Of a stretch of DNA of 64,000 nucleotides, positions 7,315 through 15,605 are shown piece by piece. The translations under genes were made by a program, and so were the position numbers. The DNA comes from Parafilimonas terrae (GTDB lineage Bacteria > Bacteroidota > Bacteroidia > Chitinophagales > Chitinophagaceae): NCBI RefSeq assembly GCF_900115755.1, contig NZ_FOXQ01000010.1, positions 1 to 64,000 of the forward strand, read 5' to 3'. Every line of letters begins with the position of its first letter. The first letter of the stretch is position 1. The notes below the pieces were generated by a model, which worked only from the letters and a program-made list of their open reading frames with translations, did not search any database and was not told where the DNA came from.

Positions 7315-8415
7315 TCAATGCCCTTTTTTGTCAGTATTAATCTTCATGGTATTCCATCCCGATTTATTCATGTCAATCATTTGCAGCTTCGATGGATCGA
7401 TCTTTACATATTTTATTTTTTCGCGGCGCCAGGTATAAACAATATGTATCATGCCGTCTTTTGATTGTATTACTGCAGGGTAAGAATATTCACTGATGGG
7501 AGAATCTTCCAACACAACCGACGCATACCATTGTTTGCCATCTTTTGATAAAGCAACATTCAACGGCGTTCTTGCGCCGCTGCCATTTCCCGCACCAGCA
7601 GGCGGCAATACATGATTATACACAAGCAACTGCAAACCGTTATTCAATGTTACAGCATCAATACCTGAGTTATTATTAGGCAATTCAGTGCAGGTTAAAG
7701 CGCTCCATGTTTTGCCGTTATCGTTACTCCAGGCTGATGCAATACAGCGGCTTTTTGTTCTGCATACAATTTGTAAATGGCCATTTTGATAGGTAAGTAA
7801 AGAAGGCTGTATTGCTTCCATAGAAGAATCCAGTTTTATCATTGACCATGTTTTGCCTGCATCAGCCGTTACTTCAAGGTGCACATGCCAGCCGTTATTT
7901 TCCGTGCTTGACGGACAAATTAATTTGTTGCCAACCATCACAGGTTTATCTTTTATTGGGCCAAGGAAACCATCAGGTAAAGCCTCTGCGGCGCTCCATG
8001 TAAGACCGTTATCTGTTGATCTTTTCAGCCAGCCTTTCCATGTGGAAGGGCTTGGCCCAATCTTATAAAATAATAACAGTTCGCCGCCGGGCATTTGATA
8101 CAGCACCGGGTTCCAGCACGGGTAACGCAATGTATCATTCACAATGTCATCAGCCACCTGCACAGGTGTTTGCCATTTATTATTCACCATCCTGCTCAGA
8201 TAAATGCAAACATCAGGATTGCGTTCTTCTGTGCCGCCAAACCAGGCAGCTACCAATCCTGCAGGCGTTTCTGCAATTGTTGAAGCATGGCAGGAAGGAT
8301 AAGGCGCGGTGTCATAAATAAATTCATCTGTTATAATACCTTGTCTCCAGTTAATATTTTGTGCTGAAGCAGCAATCATAAAACATAAACATATTACCGA
8401 TAAAAGATACTTCAT
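7315..8415 (-). CDS. Secreted BNR/sialidase-like protein
   Basis: A six-bladed beta-propeller of the sialidase superfamily (BNR_2 type), probably periplasmic and acting on a glycan. The start at 8415 gives a signal peptide (MKYLLSVICLCFMIAASAQ). Asp-box motifs SxDxGxTW appear as STDNGLTWS, TADAGKTWS and SNDNGKTWS. An early HASTIAET segment and AAWFGGTEERNPDVCIYLSR are typical of this subgroup. The exact substrate cannot be told, and the epimerase neighbour suggests a plant-type or hexose-containing glycan rather than sialic acid. It begins 31 bp after the PPTase stop, so it may be transcribed from the same promoter as the lipid genes. Confidence 0.82.
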   Translation of the reverse strand: MKYLLSVICLCFMIAASAQNINWRQGIITDEFIYDTAPYPSCHASTIAETPAGLVAAWFGGTEERNPDVCIYLSRMVNNKWQTPVQVADDIVNDTLRYPCWNPVLYQMPGGELLLFYKIGPSPSTWKGWLKRSTDNGLTWSAAEALPDGFLGPIKDKPVMVGNKLICPSSTENNGWHVHLEVTADAGKTWSMIKLDSSMEAIQPSLLTYQNGHLQIVCRTKSRCIASAWSNDNGKTWSALTCTELPNNNSGIDAVTLNNGLQLLVYNHVLPPAGAGNGSGARTPLNVALSKDGKQWYASVVLEDSPISEYSYPAVIQSKDGMIHIVYTWRREKIKYVKIDPSKLQMIDMNKSGWNTMKINTDKKGH

Positions 8416-8446
8416 TATGGTCAATTTAGTCAGGTTCAACTGTTAA

Positions 8447-9121
8447 TCAGGCCGCATTATTTTTTTGCAGCGTTTCATTATTCAGCAATAATGCATAGGC
8501 TACAAAAAAGCCATCATGTGTTAAGGAAAGCAGCACATCCGGATGCTCTTTAATATATGGAATGCCTGCAGGTGTTTTTAAAATTTCAAAGTTATTTCCC
8601 GGGAATTTTGCCAATAAAAATTTTCGTACTTCGGATGACTGGTTAAAGTGATTGGCGTCATCAATTTTCTTTATGCCCCAGCAAATATTTTTATACTCAT
8701 TTTCAGCAGTGGTAATGGTATAAATGAATTCTTCTGTAATAATTGACCAGGAATAATATTTCTCTGTGTTGATAATAGCTACGCTTTCATAACAAAATTC
8801 AACCGGCATAAATTCACTTTCTAATAAATTATGATGCATGGCAAAAGATGAAATTGCCGGTGGGTTTATTGTGTGCACCTGTATTTTCCAGCCGCCTTTT
8901 AAAAGTTGCGGCTGCTGCCTCTTCTGGAATTTATATACAGATTCTTTTATGCTCCAGCAAAGCCATACAAACTGCACAAATGAAATTGCCAGATTATTTG
9001 TATTAAAAAGGGCTGCTTCCCTGTCTGTAAGAAATTTTGAATAAAACCTGGAACTGCAGGCACGTTCAATGCCCGTATTGGTTAAAGCAACAATATCGTT
9101 ACCAATACTATTTTTTCTCAT
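8447..9121 (-). CDS. 4'-phosphopantetheinyl transferase superfamily protein
   Basis: Transfers phosphopantetheine from CoA to the serine of acyl carrier proteins. The N-terminal IGNDIVAL (Mg-binding Asp) and the WSIKESVYK signature near residues 56-64 define the superfamily. A C-terminal PYIKEHPDVLLSLTHDGFFVAYAL segment matches the second half. It is 224 residues, a divergent Bacteroidota form. It overlaps the upstream ACP gene by 14 bp and probably activates that ACP and the one at 18715. The rest of the minus arm supplies acyl-chain enzymes. Confidence 0.85.
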   Translation of the reverse strand: MRKNSIGNDIVALTNTGIERACSSRFYSKFLTDREAALFNTNNLAISFVQFVWLCWSIKESVYKFQKRQQPQLLKGGWKIQVHTINPPAISSFAMHHNLLESEFMPVEFCYESVAIINTEKYYSWSIITEEFIYTITTAENEYKNICWGIKKIDDANHFNQSSEVRKFLLAKFPGNNFEILKTPAGIPYIKEHPDVLLSLTHDGFFVAYALLLNNETLQKNNAA

Positions 9122-9365
9122 TTATTTTTTCCAAAATAACATCAACACAACTGCCGATGTTATGTATTTTTTCAGCAGAATCCATATCTATTTCAATATC
9201 GTACCGTTCTTCAGCTTCAATAATAATATCAACCATATTGGCTGAATTTATTTTAAGGTCGTTTACAAAATCGGTTTCCGGGCCAATAGAATTAAGCGTT
9301 TCCTTATCTGGTGTATAATGTGCCAAAACTTTTTTTAATTCCTCTAAAATGTCTTCTCGCGTCAT
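9108..9365 (-). CDS. Acyl carrier protein
   Basis: Small acidic carrier of 85 residues. The phosphopantetheine site is the Ser in the KINSANMVDIIIEAEE helix near residue 41, a variant of the usual DSL motif with N-S-A. Acidic helices II and III are typical. It overlaps the ketosynthase stop by 1 bp and the PPTase start by 14 bp, a tightly coupled order. The unusual INSAN context suggests a specialised, non-housekeeping ACP serving the resorcinol pathway. Confidence 0.9.
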   Translation of the reverse strand: MTREDILEELKKVLAHYTPDKETLNSIGPETDFVNDLKINSANMVDIIIEAEERYDIEIDMDSAEKIHNIGSCVDVILEKINEKK

Positions 9366-10636
9366 TATTTTTTAAATTTTGAAAAAATTAAACAGGCATT
9401 TACATCGCCAAACCCAAAGTTAGCTTTAGCTGCAATATTAATTTCTTTATTTACTTTTTTTGTTGGTAATGCGTTCACACTTACAATATCTGTTATTTCA
9501 GGATTTGGATCCTCAAGATTGATATTGGGATGTACAAATTGATGCATGAGCTGCAAAATTACAGCTACACTTTCTATTGACCCCGCTGCGCTTAAACAAT
9601 GCCCTATCATTGATTTAAGGGAATTGATCAGCGGAAAATCTTCTCCTCTCCTGTTCAGGGCTTTGCTCCAGTTTTCAATCTCCATTTTATCGGCCATTGT
9701 TGCTGTTAAATGCCCGCTTATCAAATCAATATCAGCAGGATCAATTGCGGCATTCGCTAAAGCAGCATCTATACAACGAATAACACCTTCGCTGTTTGGC
9801 GCGGTCATAGAACCGCCTTTTTTCTGTCCGCCGGAATTGGTAGCGCCGCCCAATATTTCTGCATAAATGGTAGCATTACGCGCCAGTGCAAAATCAAGGT
9901 CTTCCAATACCAGCGCTGCGGCGCCGGAACCAGGCACAAAGCCACAGGCCGTTGCACTCATAGGCCTTGATGCTTTTTCCGGCTCATCATTAAACTTTCT
10001 TCCGAGAATGCGCATGGCATCAAAAGCGCTGAACACGTAGCTGTCAATATATTCATTACTGCCTACCAACATGCGTTTGGCAGTACCACTTTTAATGTAT
10101 TCATAACCCATTAAAATAGCCTGCGAGCCGGTAGCGCAGGCTGCCGAATTAGTGATTACCCTGTTTCCTATACCCAGCAAGCCGGTTATATTGGCTGTGG
10201 CGCCGCTGTTCATTAATTGCTCCACCACTTTTGAGCCAAGCTTGCGGGATTGCTTCATATCAACATGTGTAATCACCCGTTTCATTATCTCCATATCAGC
10301 GAGGCTGTTGCCGAAAACACAGCCGGTTTCCCAGTGTATTTCGCCGGTATTGATGGCATTGCCGGCATCCATCCAGGCATCGGCGGCGGCTTTAATAGCA
10401 TAACCTATTGTGCTGCCCCGCAAACCGTGAAAGGCAACTTCAGATAAATAGTTTTTGAGGTCGTCAAACTGAAAATCGGGAATACCACAAACCTGGCAGT
10501 TAAAATTCAATTCCCTGAAATGCGGCATGAACTTAAGGCCGGAAACACCATTTTCAATAGCATTTAAAAAAGCAGGAACGCCAACGCCGTTTGGCGCCAC
10601 AACCCCCAAACCTGTAACAACAACTCTTTTACTCAT
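9365..10636 (-). CDS. Beta-ketoacyl-ACP synthase (KAS I/II type)
   Basis: Condensing enzyme elongating acyl-ACP with malonyl-ACP. The N-terminus MSKRVVVTGLGVVAPNG is standard. The active-site Cys is in NSAACATGSQ near residue 167, and the two catalytic His are in SGHLTATMADKME and SMIGHCLSAAGS. The usual GHGTxT is GHLTAT here, a change typical of specialised ketosynthases in pigment and lipid clusters. It is 423 residues. Its start overlaps the dehydratase stop (ATGA). It probably builds the chain donated to DarB. Confidence 0.93.
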   Translation of the reverse strand: MSKRVVVTGLGVVAPNGVGVPAFLNAIENGVSGLKFMPHFRELNFNCQVCGIPDFQFDDLKNYLSEVAFHGLRGSTIGYAIKAAADAWMDAGNAINTGEIHWETGCVFGNSLADMEIMKRVITHVDMKQSRKLGSKVVEQLMNSGATANITGLLGIGNRVITNSAACATGSQAILMGYEYIKSGTAKRMLVGSNEYIDSYVFSAFDAMRILGRKFNDEPEKASRPMSATACGFVPGSGAAALVLEDLDFALARNATIYAEILGGATNSGGQKKGGSMTAPNSEGVIRCIDAALANAAIDPADIDLISGHLTATMADKMEIENWSKALNRRGEDFPLINSLKSMIGHCLSAAGSIESVAVILQLMHQFVHPNINLEDPNPEITDIVSVNALPTKKVNKEINIAAKANFGFGDVNACLIFSKFKK

Positions 10637-11088
10637 AGCGGGTTATTATTGCTTTGTATCATCATGCCTGAAAATATGCCCCTTGCAACCGTTTCGTTTT
10701 TTTCATTCATCATTTCTACCGTGCATTTTAACTTATTAAAACGAAAATATTGTTTTTTAGATACAACCTTTAGTTTTTCGCCAGGCAACACAAGCTTATG
10801 AAAGTCAACCTGGCTTGAAGTAAATAAAGGAATTATTTTTTTTTCGGGAGATAAACCTGCCTGCATTAATAAATAGATGCCTAACACTACCAGGCCAATT
10901 TGTGCCATAATTTCTGTAAGAATTACGCCGGGCGTAACGGGATTGCCAGGGAAATGATCTTCATAAAAAAAGGCATCCGGCCGCAAGGTATATTCCCCAA
11001 CAACACCATTTTCATCCAATGAAATAATAGTATCAACAAAACGGAAAGATGATTTATAAGGGAGCTGGTTTAAAACTTCTTCGTACAT
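10633..11088 (-). CDS. FabZ/FabA-like 3-hydroxyacyl-ACP dehydratase
   Basis: Hotdog-fold dehydratase removing water from 3-hydroxyacyl-ACP. The signature DHFPGNPVTPGVILTEIMAQ contains the catalytic His near residue 44 and the helix with Glu. Start 11088 (MYEEVLNQLPYKS) is used because a start at 11127 would fall inside the preceding gene. It is 151 residues. It lies between the SDR and the ketosynthase genes, with which it forms one operon. Confidence 0.9.
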   Translation of the reverse strand: MYEEVLNQLPYKSSFRFVDTIISLDENGVVGEYTLRPDAFFYEDHFPGNPVTPGVILTEIMAQIGLVVLGIYLLMQAGLSPEKKIIPLFTSSQVDFHKLVLPGEKLKVVSKKQYFRFNKLKCTVEMMNEKNETVARGIFSGMMIQSNNNPL

Positions 11089-11098
11089 ATTTTCTGTT

Positions 11099-11902
11099 TT
11101 ACAGGCAGTGTTCCCCTCCGTCCACATGAATTACAGCACCGTTAATCCACGAAGCTTCCGGCATACATAAAAGATAAATAACGTTTGCAACATCTTTAGT
11201 GGTGGTCATTCGCCCCAGCGGGTTTGATTGCTTTGCATGCTGCATCAGTTTATCATTACCTGCAATTTTTTTTAACGAAGGCGTTTCGGTTATCCCCGCT
11301 TGAATCAGGTTCGTTTTAATACCCTGTTTTCCAAACTCAACCGCCATATAGGTGGCAAGGCTTTGCAGTGAAGCTTTGGCTATGGAAACTGCTGCATAAC
11401 TCTCCCAATATTTATGGGCGCCTGCGCTGGTTAAACCAATAATACGGGCATCTTCACAAAACAGGTTTGCTTCAAAAAGCAGGCGCGCCCAATCGAGCAG
11501 GCTGTTGCCCATTGCATAGCTTGTGTAAGCAATATCTTCGGTAGTTATTGTTTCTTTTTTATCTGCCGCAACAACAGGTTTTAGATTGCCCCGCGCCACA
11601 GAATGCAGCAATAACTTCACACAATTGCCTGCATTTACTTTTTCGGTAAATGTCTCCATGAATTTTTGACGGCCATTTACTTCCAGTGCGTTAATATTAA
11701 AAGGAAGAATAGTTACCTCGTTTGCCTCGGCAATTTGCTCAAAATGCAGTTTTACAGGTTTTTCTGCAGCGGCCGTTTCCCGGTAAAGAACAGCGATGTT
11801 CATACCATGTGCAGCCAGTTTTTCTGCGGCAGCAAGACCAAAACCGCTGGAACCACCCAGAATTACCGCCCAAAAGCCTTCAAATTGTTTATTGCCCTGC
11901 AA
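11099..11902 (-). CDS. SDR oxidoreductase, FabI-like enoyl-ACP reductase
   Basis: NAD(P)-binding Rossmann protein with GGSSGFG at about residues 16-22. The active-site stretch SYAAVSIAKASLQ has Tyr-x6-Lys spacing and resembles FabI (Y-x6-K, AKASLE) rather than FabG (Y-x3-K), so an enoyl reduction is more likely than a ketoreduction. The C-terminus GAVIHVDGGEHCL is typical of SDRs. It is 267 residues and the first gene of the minus arm. A separate ketoreductase is not present in this window, so that step would use FabG from elsewhere. Confidence 0.8.
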   Translation of the reverse strand: MQGNKQFEGFWAVILGGSSGFGLAAAEKLAAHGMNIAVLYRETAAAEKPVKLHFEQIAEANEVTILPFNINALEVNGRQKFMETFTEKVNAGNCVKLLLHSVARGNLKPVVAADKKETITTEDIAYTSYAMGNSLLDWARLLFEANLFCEDARIIGLTSAGAHKYWESYAAVSIAKASLQSLATYMAVEFGKQGIKTNLIQAGITETPSLKKIAGNDKLMQHAKQSNPLGRMTTTKDVANVIYLLCMPEASWINGAVIHVDGGEHCL

Positions 11903-12129
11903 CAGATTATTATTTAAATATTATTGGGGCGCAAATAACTGAAAAAAACTTTATTTGCCCCTACAGAATTACCGCAGGTTTTTAACATTAATAGAATAAA
12001 CAACAAGTAAAAGCAAGGTTCATAAATTAAATTTGCCCGGTTCTGGCAGTATTTGAATAGTGCTCTAAGCTGATTAAATTTTATTGTATATAGATATAAT
12101 TAAACGCTTTTTAACCAAATAGATAAACC
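11903..12129 (+). promoter_or_regulatory. Divergent promoter region of the pigment/lipid cluster
   Basis: This 227-bp spacer must hold promoters for both arms. On the plus strand TAAATTTG at 12028-12035 fits TAnnTTTG, about 95 bp before the first plus gene. I find no clear -33 partner and no convincing box for the minus arm. No long palindrome is visible. Confidence 0.35.
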
Positions 12130-12612
12130 ATGAAAGCAGTTTTATTTTCACTATTATTCATTACGGTATTTTCTCAAAAAGATAGGAACAGGAAAGATTT
12201 TGACAAGCAGGCTTTTTACAATGCCGTAAGATCAGAATCCGTGAAAACTATAGATGAACAAATTACAGCCGTTCAATCTTCAGGCCTGAAAGATAAAGAT
12301 GCTTTTGAAGGAACGCTCTTGATGAAAAAAGCCGGGCTTGTAACCGGCGCTAAAAATAAACTCAACCTGTTTAAAGATGGCCGCATAAAACTGGAAGCCG
12401 CCATAAAAAACGATAATTCAAATACGGAATACCGTTTTATGCGGCTGATAATTCAGGAGCATGCGCCTAAGATTGTAAAGTACAGAGATGAACTTACCGC
12501 AGATGCCGCCTTTATTGAAAAAAATTTTAGAAATTTATCGCCCGAATTACAACATATAATTATTGACTACAGCAAACAATCTACAACACTAAAAACAACC
12601 AATCTACAATAA
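12130..12612 (+). CDS. Exported hypothetical protein of the dar cluster
   Basis: This 160-residue protein starts with a short signal-like hydrophobic stretch (MKAVLFSLLFITVFS), then is charged and helical (RSESVKTIDEQITAVQSS, FMRLIIQEHAPKIVKYRDEL). I recognise no domain. It is the first gene of the plus arm and its TAA overlaps the darA start, so it is translationally coupled. A periplasmic role connected with the product or its export is an inference from position. Confidence 0.75.
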   Translation: MKAVLFSLLFITVFSQKDRNRKDFDKQAFYNAVRSESVKTIDEQITAVQSSGLKDKDAFEGTLLMKKAGLVTGAKNKLNLFKDGRIKLEAAIKNDNSNTEYRFMRLIIQEHAPKIVKYRDELTADAAFIEKNFRNLSPELQHIIIDYSKQSTTLKTTNLQ

Positions 12613-13511
12613 TGAGTAAAAAGATCCTGGCGATTTATTATTCGCAAACCGGCCAGTTGGGAGAAATTATTTCAAACTTTTGCAAACCCTTTATAGCTGC
12701 GGGCCATGAGGTTGACTTTGTGCAGTATCACATGCAGCAGGAGTTTCCTTTTCCCTGGACAACAAAAAGTTTTTTTAGTGTAATGCCCGATTGTGTTTTG
12801 GGAAACATTAAGCCTTTAAAGCCTTTCAGTTTAAAATATGAAAAATATGATTTGATTGTTTTAGGTTATCAGCCCTGGTTTTTATCACCCAGCATTCCTT
12901 TTAATTCTTTAATGCATGATGAAAATTTTTTGAAAGTGTTAGCCGATACGCCGGTTATAACGCTTACCGGCGTAAGAAATATGTGGACGAATGCTTTCGA
13001 GAAAATAAAACCGATGCTCATCAATGCAAAAGCCAATCATGTGGGTACAATAGCCTTGTTCGACAGGAACCTGAACCTTGTTAGCATCTTTACCATATTT
13101 CACTGGCTGGTTGGCGGAAAAAAAGACCGTTATCTCGGTTTCTTTCCATTACCCGGTGTTTCTGCTGAAGATATTGCCGGTACCGAAAACTTTGGAAAAC
13201 TGGCTTTGCCTTACCTTGAAAAAAATGAATGGGGTGGCCTTAAGCAGGAGTTCATCAACGTAAAGGCAGTTGACCCTAAATATCATTTAATGTTCATTGA
13301 AGGCAAGGCTGGCATCATGTTTAAAATATGGGCAAACGTCATCAGTAAAAAACAGAATAAAAGCTTCTGGCTTGCTGCATTCAAATATTATCTTTTAATT
13401 GCGTTGTTTATAGCTGCGCCAATTGTTTGGGTAATTAACATGCTCATTTTTAAGCCGTTTTTATCAAAACATATCCGCAGAAAAAAGGAAATGCTTTTAA
13501 AACTGAATTAA
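12612..13511 (+). CDS. darA: Dialkylresorcinol condensing enzyme DarA
   Basis: In DAR and flexirubin biosynthesis DarA converts the cyclohexanedione made by DarB into the aromatic dialkylresorcinol. The N-terminus KKILAIYYSQTGQLGEII is a flavodoxin-like phosphate-binding loop. PFPWTTKSFFSVMPDCVLG and YQPWFLSPSIPFNSLM are characteristic of the DarA family. The C-terminus (about 258-282) is one membrane helix followed by a basic tail, so it is probably membrane-anchored. It is 299 residues and starts 6 bp before darB. Confidence 0.88.
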   Translation: MSKKILAIYYSQTGQLGEIISNFCKPFIAAGHEVDFVQYHMQQEFPFPWTTKSFFSVMPDCVLGNIKPLKPFSLKYEKYDLIVLGYQPWFLSPSIPFNSLMHDENFLKVLADTPVITLTGVRNMWTNAFEKIKPMLINAKANHVGTIALFDRNLNLVSIFTIFHWLVGGKKDRYLGFFPLPGVSAEDIAGTENFGKLALPYLEKNEWGGLKQEFINVKAVDPKYHLMFIEGKAGIMFKIWANVISKKQNKSFWLAAFKYYLLIALFIAAPIVWVINMLIFKPFLSKHIRRKKEMLLKLN

Positions 13512-13516
13512 TTACT

Positions 13517-14665
13517 ATGTCGCTGAACGAAGTTTATATTACAAACACCTCTTTATTTCTGCCCAATGAACCTGTGCCTAATGATGATATGGAATTGTAT
13601 CTTGGGTATATTAATGGCAAGCCTTCCAAATCAAAAAAAATTGTACTTCGCAATAACGGTATAAAAACAAGATATTATGCATTGGAAAAAGGTGGTAAAA
13701 CCACGCATACCAATGCGCAAATGACGGCTGAAGCTGTACGGGAATTGTTTAAAGATAATCCTGAAAAATTAAAAGCAATCGATTTGCTTTCCTGCGGCAC
13801 TTCTTCGCCCGACCAAATGATGCCTTCACATGGCGTAATGGTGCATGGCTGGCTGCCGGAGGCAGAAGCTATAGAAGTGGTTTCTCCATCGGGTGTATGC
13901 TGCGCGGGCATGCATGCTTTTAAATATGCTTACCTCGCTGTTAAATCAGGCGATGCCGTTAATGCTGTTGCAGCAGGCTCTGAAAGGTTTTCTGCATCTT
14001 TAAGGGCCAATAATTTTGATGAAGAAGCGCATAAGCTGGAAGAGCTTAATAAAAATCCATACATCAGTTTCGATAAAGAATTTTTAAGATGGATGCTTTC
14101 CGATGGCGCATCAGCTTTTCATCTCACCAATAAACCGAACGATGAAGGTTTGAGCTTACGCATCGACTGGATTGAAGGTGTTTCATACGCCAACGAAATG
14201 GAAACCTGCATGTACATGGCCTGCGAAAAACAGGCAGACGGTACCATAAAAAGTTATCTTGAATTTACGCCGGAAGAGATCATGACAAAATCTATCCTGA
14301 GCATTAAACAGGATATCGGTTTGCTCAGCGATAATATTGTTCCGCTTGGCGGCAGAAAGCTGAAGAAAATATTTGAGCGCGAAGGTTTAACCATTAATGA
14401 CATAGATTATTTTCTGCCGCACATGTCAAGCGAATTTTTCAGGCCGAAGATTTATGAGATCATGTCGGTTTTTGAAGATTATATTCCTTACGAAAGGTGG
14501 TTTGTAAACCTTACTACTTTAGGCAATGTGGGCGCGGCATCTGCTTATTTTATGGTGCATGAATTATTCAAAAGCGGCAAGCTGAAGAAAGGAGAAAAAT
14601 TACTTGTGCTCGTGCCGGAAAGTTCAAGGTTTTCGTATATGTATGCGTTGCTTACGGTATGTTAA
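13517..14665 (+). CDS. darB: KAS III-like synthase DarB
   Basis: DarB joins two acyl precursors (a beta-ketoacyl-ACP and an acyl thioester) into a cyclohexanedione, the precursor of dialkylresorcinols. The thiolase-fold triad is visible: Cys in SGVCCAGMHAFKYA near residue 132, His in YFLPHMSSEFF near 300, and Asn in TLGNVGAASAYFMV near 338. It is 382 residues, the usual length. It sits directly after darA. The pair is the hallmark of DAR, arylpolyene-ester and flexirubin clusters. Confidence 0.9.
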   Translation: MSLNEVYITNTSLFLPNEPVPNDDMELYLGYINGKPSKSKKIVLRNNGIKTRYYALEKGGKTTHTNAQMTAEAVRELFKDNPEKLKAIDLLSCGTSSPDQMMPSHGVMVHGWLPEAEAIEVVSPSGVCCAGMHAFKYAYLAVKSGDAVNAVAAGSERFSASLRANNFDEEAHKLEELNKNPYISFDKEFLRWMLSDGASAFHLTNKPNDEGLSLRIDWIEGVSYANEMETCMYMACEKQADGTIKSYLEFTPEEIMTKSILSIKQDIGLLSDNIVPLGGRKLKKIFEREGLTINDIDYFLPHMSSEFFRPKIYEIMSVFEDYIPYERWFVNLTTLGNVGAASAYFMVHELFKSGKLKKGEKLLVLVPESSRFSYMYALLTVC

Positions 14666-14704
14666 CAGGAAAGTTTAATGAACAAAGTTGTTTAATTTTA
14701 TTGT

Positions 14705-14950
14705 ATGGCTGAGTTTACGTATAAGATAAGATTACAAAAAGAACCTGAAGGTGGTTATACAGTAACTGTTCCGGCCCTGCCAGGTTGCGTAACGTATGGT
14801 GATGATGTGGATCATGCAATTGAAATGGCAAAAGAAGCGGTTGAATTATACATTGAAAGCCTTGTTCAGCATGGTGAAAAAATTCCAACGGAAAACAACA
14901 CACTGGAATACTCTCTTCATGTTACACCTGATGTTCCTCAATTAGCATGA
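14705..14950 (+). CDS. hicB: HicB-family antitoxin
   Basis: Partial RNase H-like fold antitoxin of a HicAB module: YKIRLQKEPEGGYTVTVPALPGCVTYGDDVDHAIEMAKEAVELYI contains the family core. It is 81 residues without a clear C-terminal DNA-binding domain. Its stop overlaps the hicA start by 4 bp. The order is antitoxin first, the reverse of many HicAB loci. It begins 39 bp after darB, inside the cluster. The long core is described by its positions, residues about 5-50. Confidence 0.9.
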   Translation: MAEFTYKIRLQKEPEGGYTVTVPALPGCVTYGDDVDHAIEMAKEAVELYIESLVQHGEKIPTENNTLEYSLHVTPDVPQLA

Positions 14951-15165
14951 GCAAAACACCCGCATTAACACCTAAAGAACTTATTAAATTATTAGAGCAA
15001 AAAGGGTTTGTTTTTGATCGTGCAAAAGGTTCGCATCAAATTTATTTTCATAAAGAGAAAAAATTAAGGGTTGTTGTTCCAATGCATAATAAAGATTTAC
15101 CTGCAGGAACATTGCATGCAATTTTAAAACAAGCAGATATTTATAAAAATGAATTACTAAAATGA
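14947..15165 (+). CDS. hicA: HicA-family mRNA interferase toxin
   Basis: A 72-residue double-stranded-RNA-binding-like toxin that cleaves mRNA. The pattern LTPKELIKLLEQKGF followed by RAKGSHQIYFH carries the catalytic His near residue 29, then VVVPMHNKDLPAGTLHAILKQA is typical. All key positions are present, so it should be active. It is followed 32 bp later by a cluster gene, so the module lies within the putative operon rather than at its edge. Confidence 0.9.
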   Translation: MSKTPALTPKELIKLLEQKGFVFDRAKGSHQIYFHKEKKLRVVVPMHNKDLPAGTLHAILKQADIYKNELLK

Positions 15166-15197
15166 TGATTTATTTTGCCATATAAAGCTGAACAAAT

Positions 15198-15605
15198 ATG
15201 AAAAAAGATGAAGTTCCGCAGGATTTGGGCGCACTTGGCAAACTCACCAAAGAAGTTTGTTACGCCACCGATGAGCAGGGTAAATACACTACGGCTTTAA
15301 GCAATGGCTGGGAAGTAAAAACGAATGCGCTTGATGTAACCTGGGAAAATATTCAGCATAAAGTGGAAGCGGCAAAAGCAAAAGTGTTGAACAATGAAGC
15401 AAGCCCTATCTTGTTTTTCATGGAAAAAAATATAATGGATATTAATATCCTTTCAAGTTATACCGGTTTTTTTAAATGGCAGATAAAACGCCATTTAAAA
15501 CCGGCTGTATTTAATAAACTCTCACCAAAAAAAATAAATAAATACGCCGAAGTGTTTAATGTAACTGTGGACGAATTAAAATCAATGGAGGCGTATGGCC
15601 AGTAA
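15198..15605 (+). CDS. Conserved hypothetical protein of the dar/flexirubin cluster
   Basis: This soluble 135-residue protein has no recognised domain. It reads as one helical domain with WENIQHKVEAAKAKVLNN in the middle and a C-terminal part (KINKYAEVFNVTVDELKSME) that resembles an HTH/XRE-type helix pair. Proteins of this kind sit beside the BtrH_N-like gene in flexirubin-type loci. It overlaps the next gene by 11 bp. Confidence 0.75.
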   Translation: MKKDEVPQDLGALGKLTKEVCYATDEQGKYTTALSNGWEVKTNALDVTWENIQHKVEAAKAKVLNNEASPILFFMEKNIMDINILSSYTGFFKWQIKRHLKPAVFNKLSPKKINKYAEVFNVTVDELKSMEAYGQ

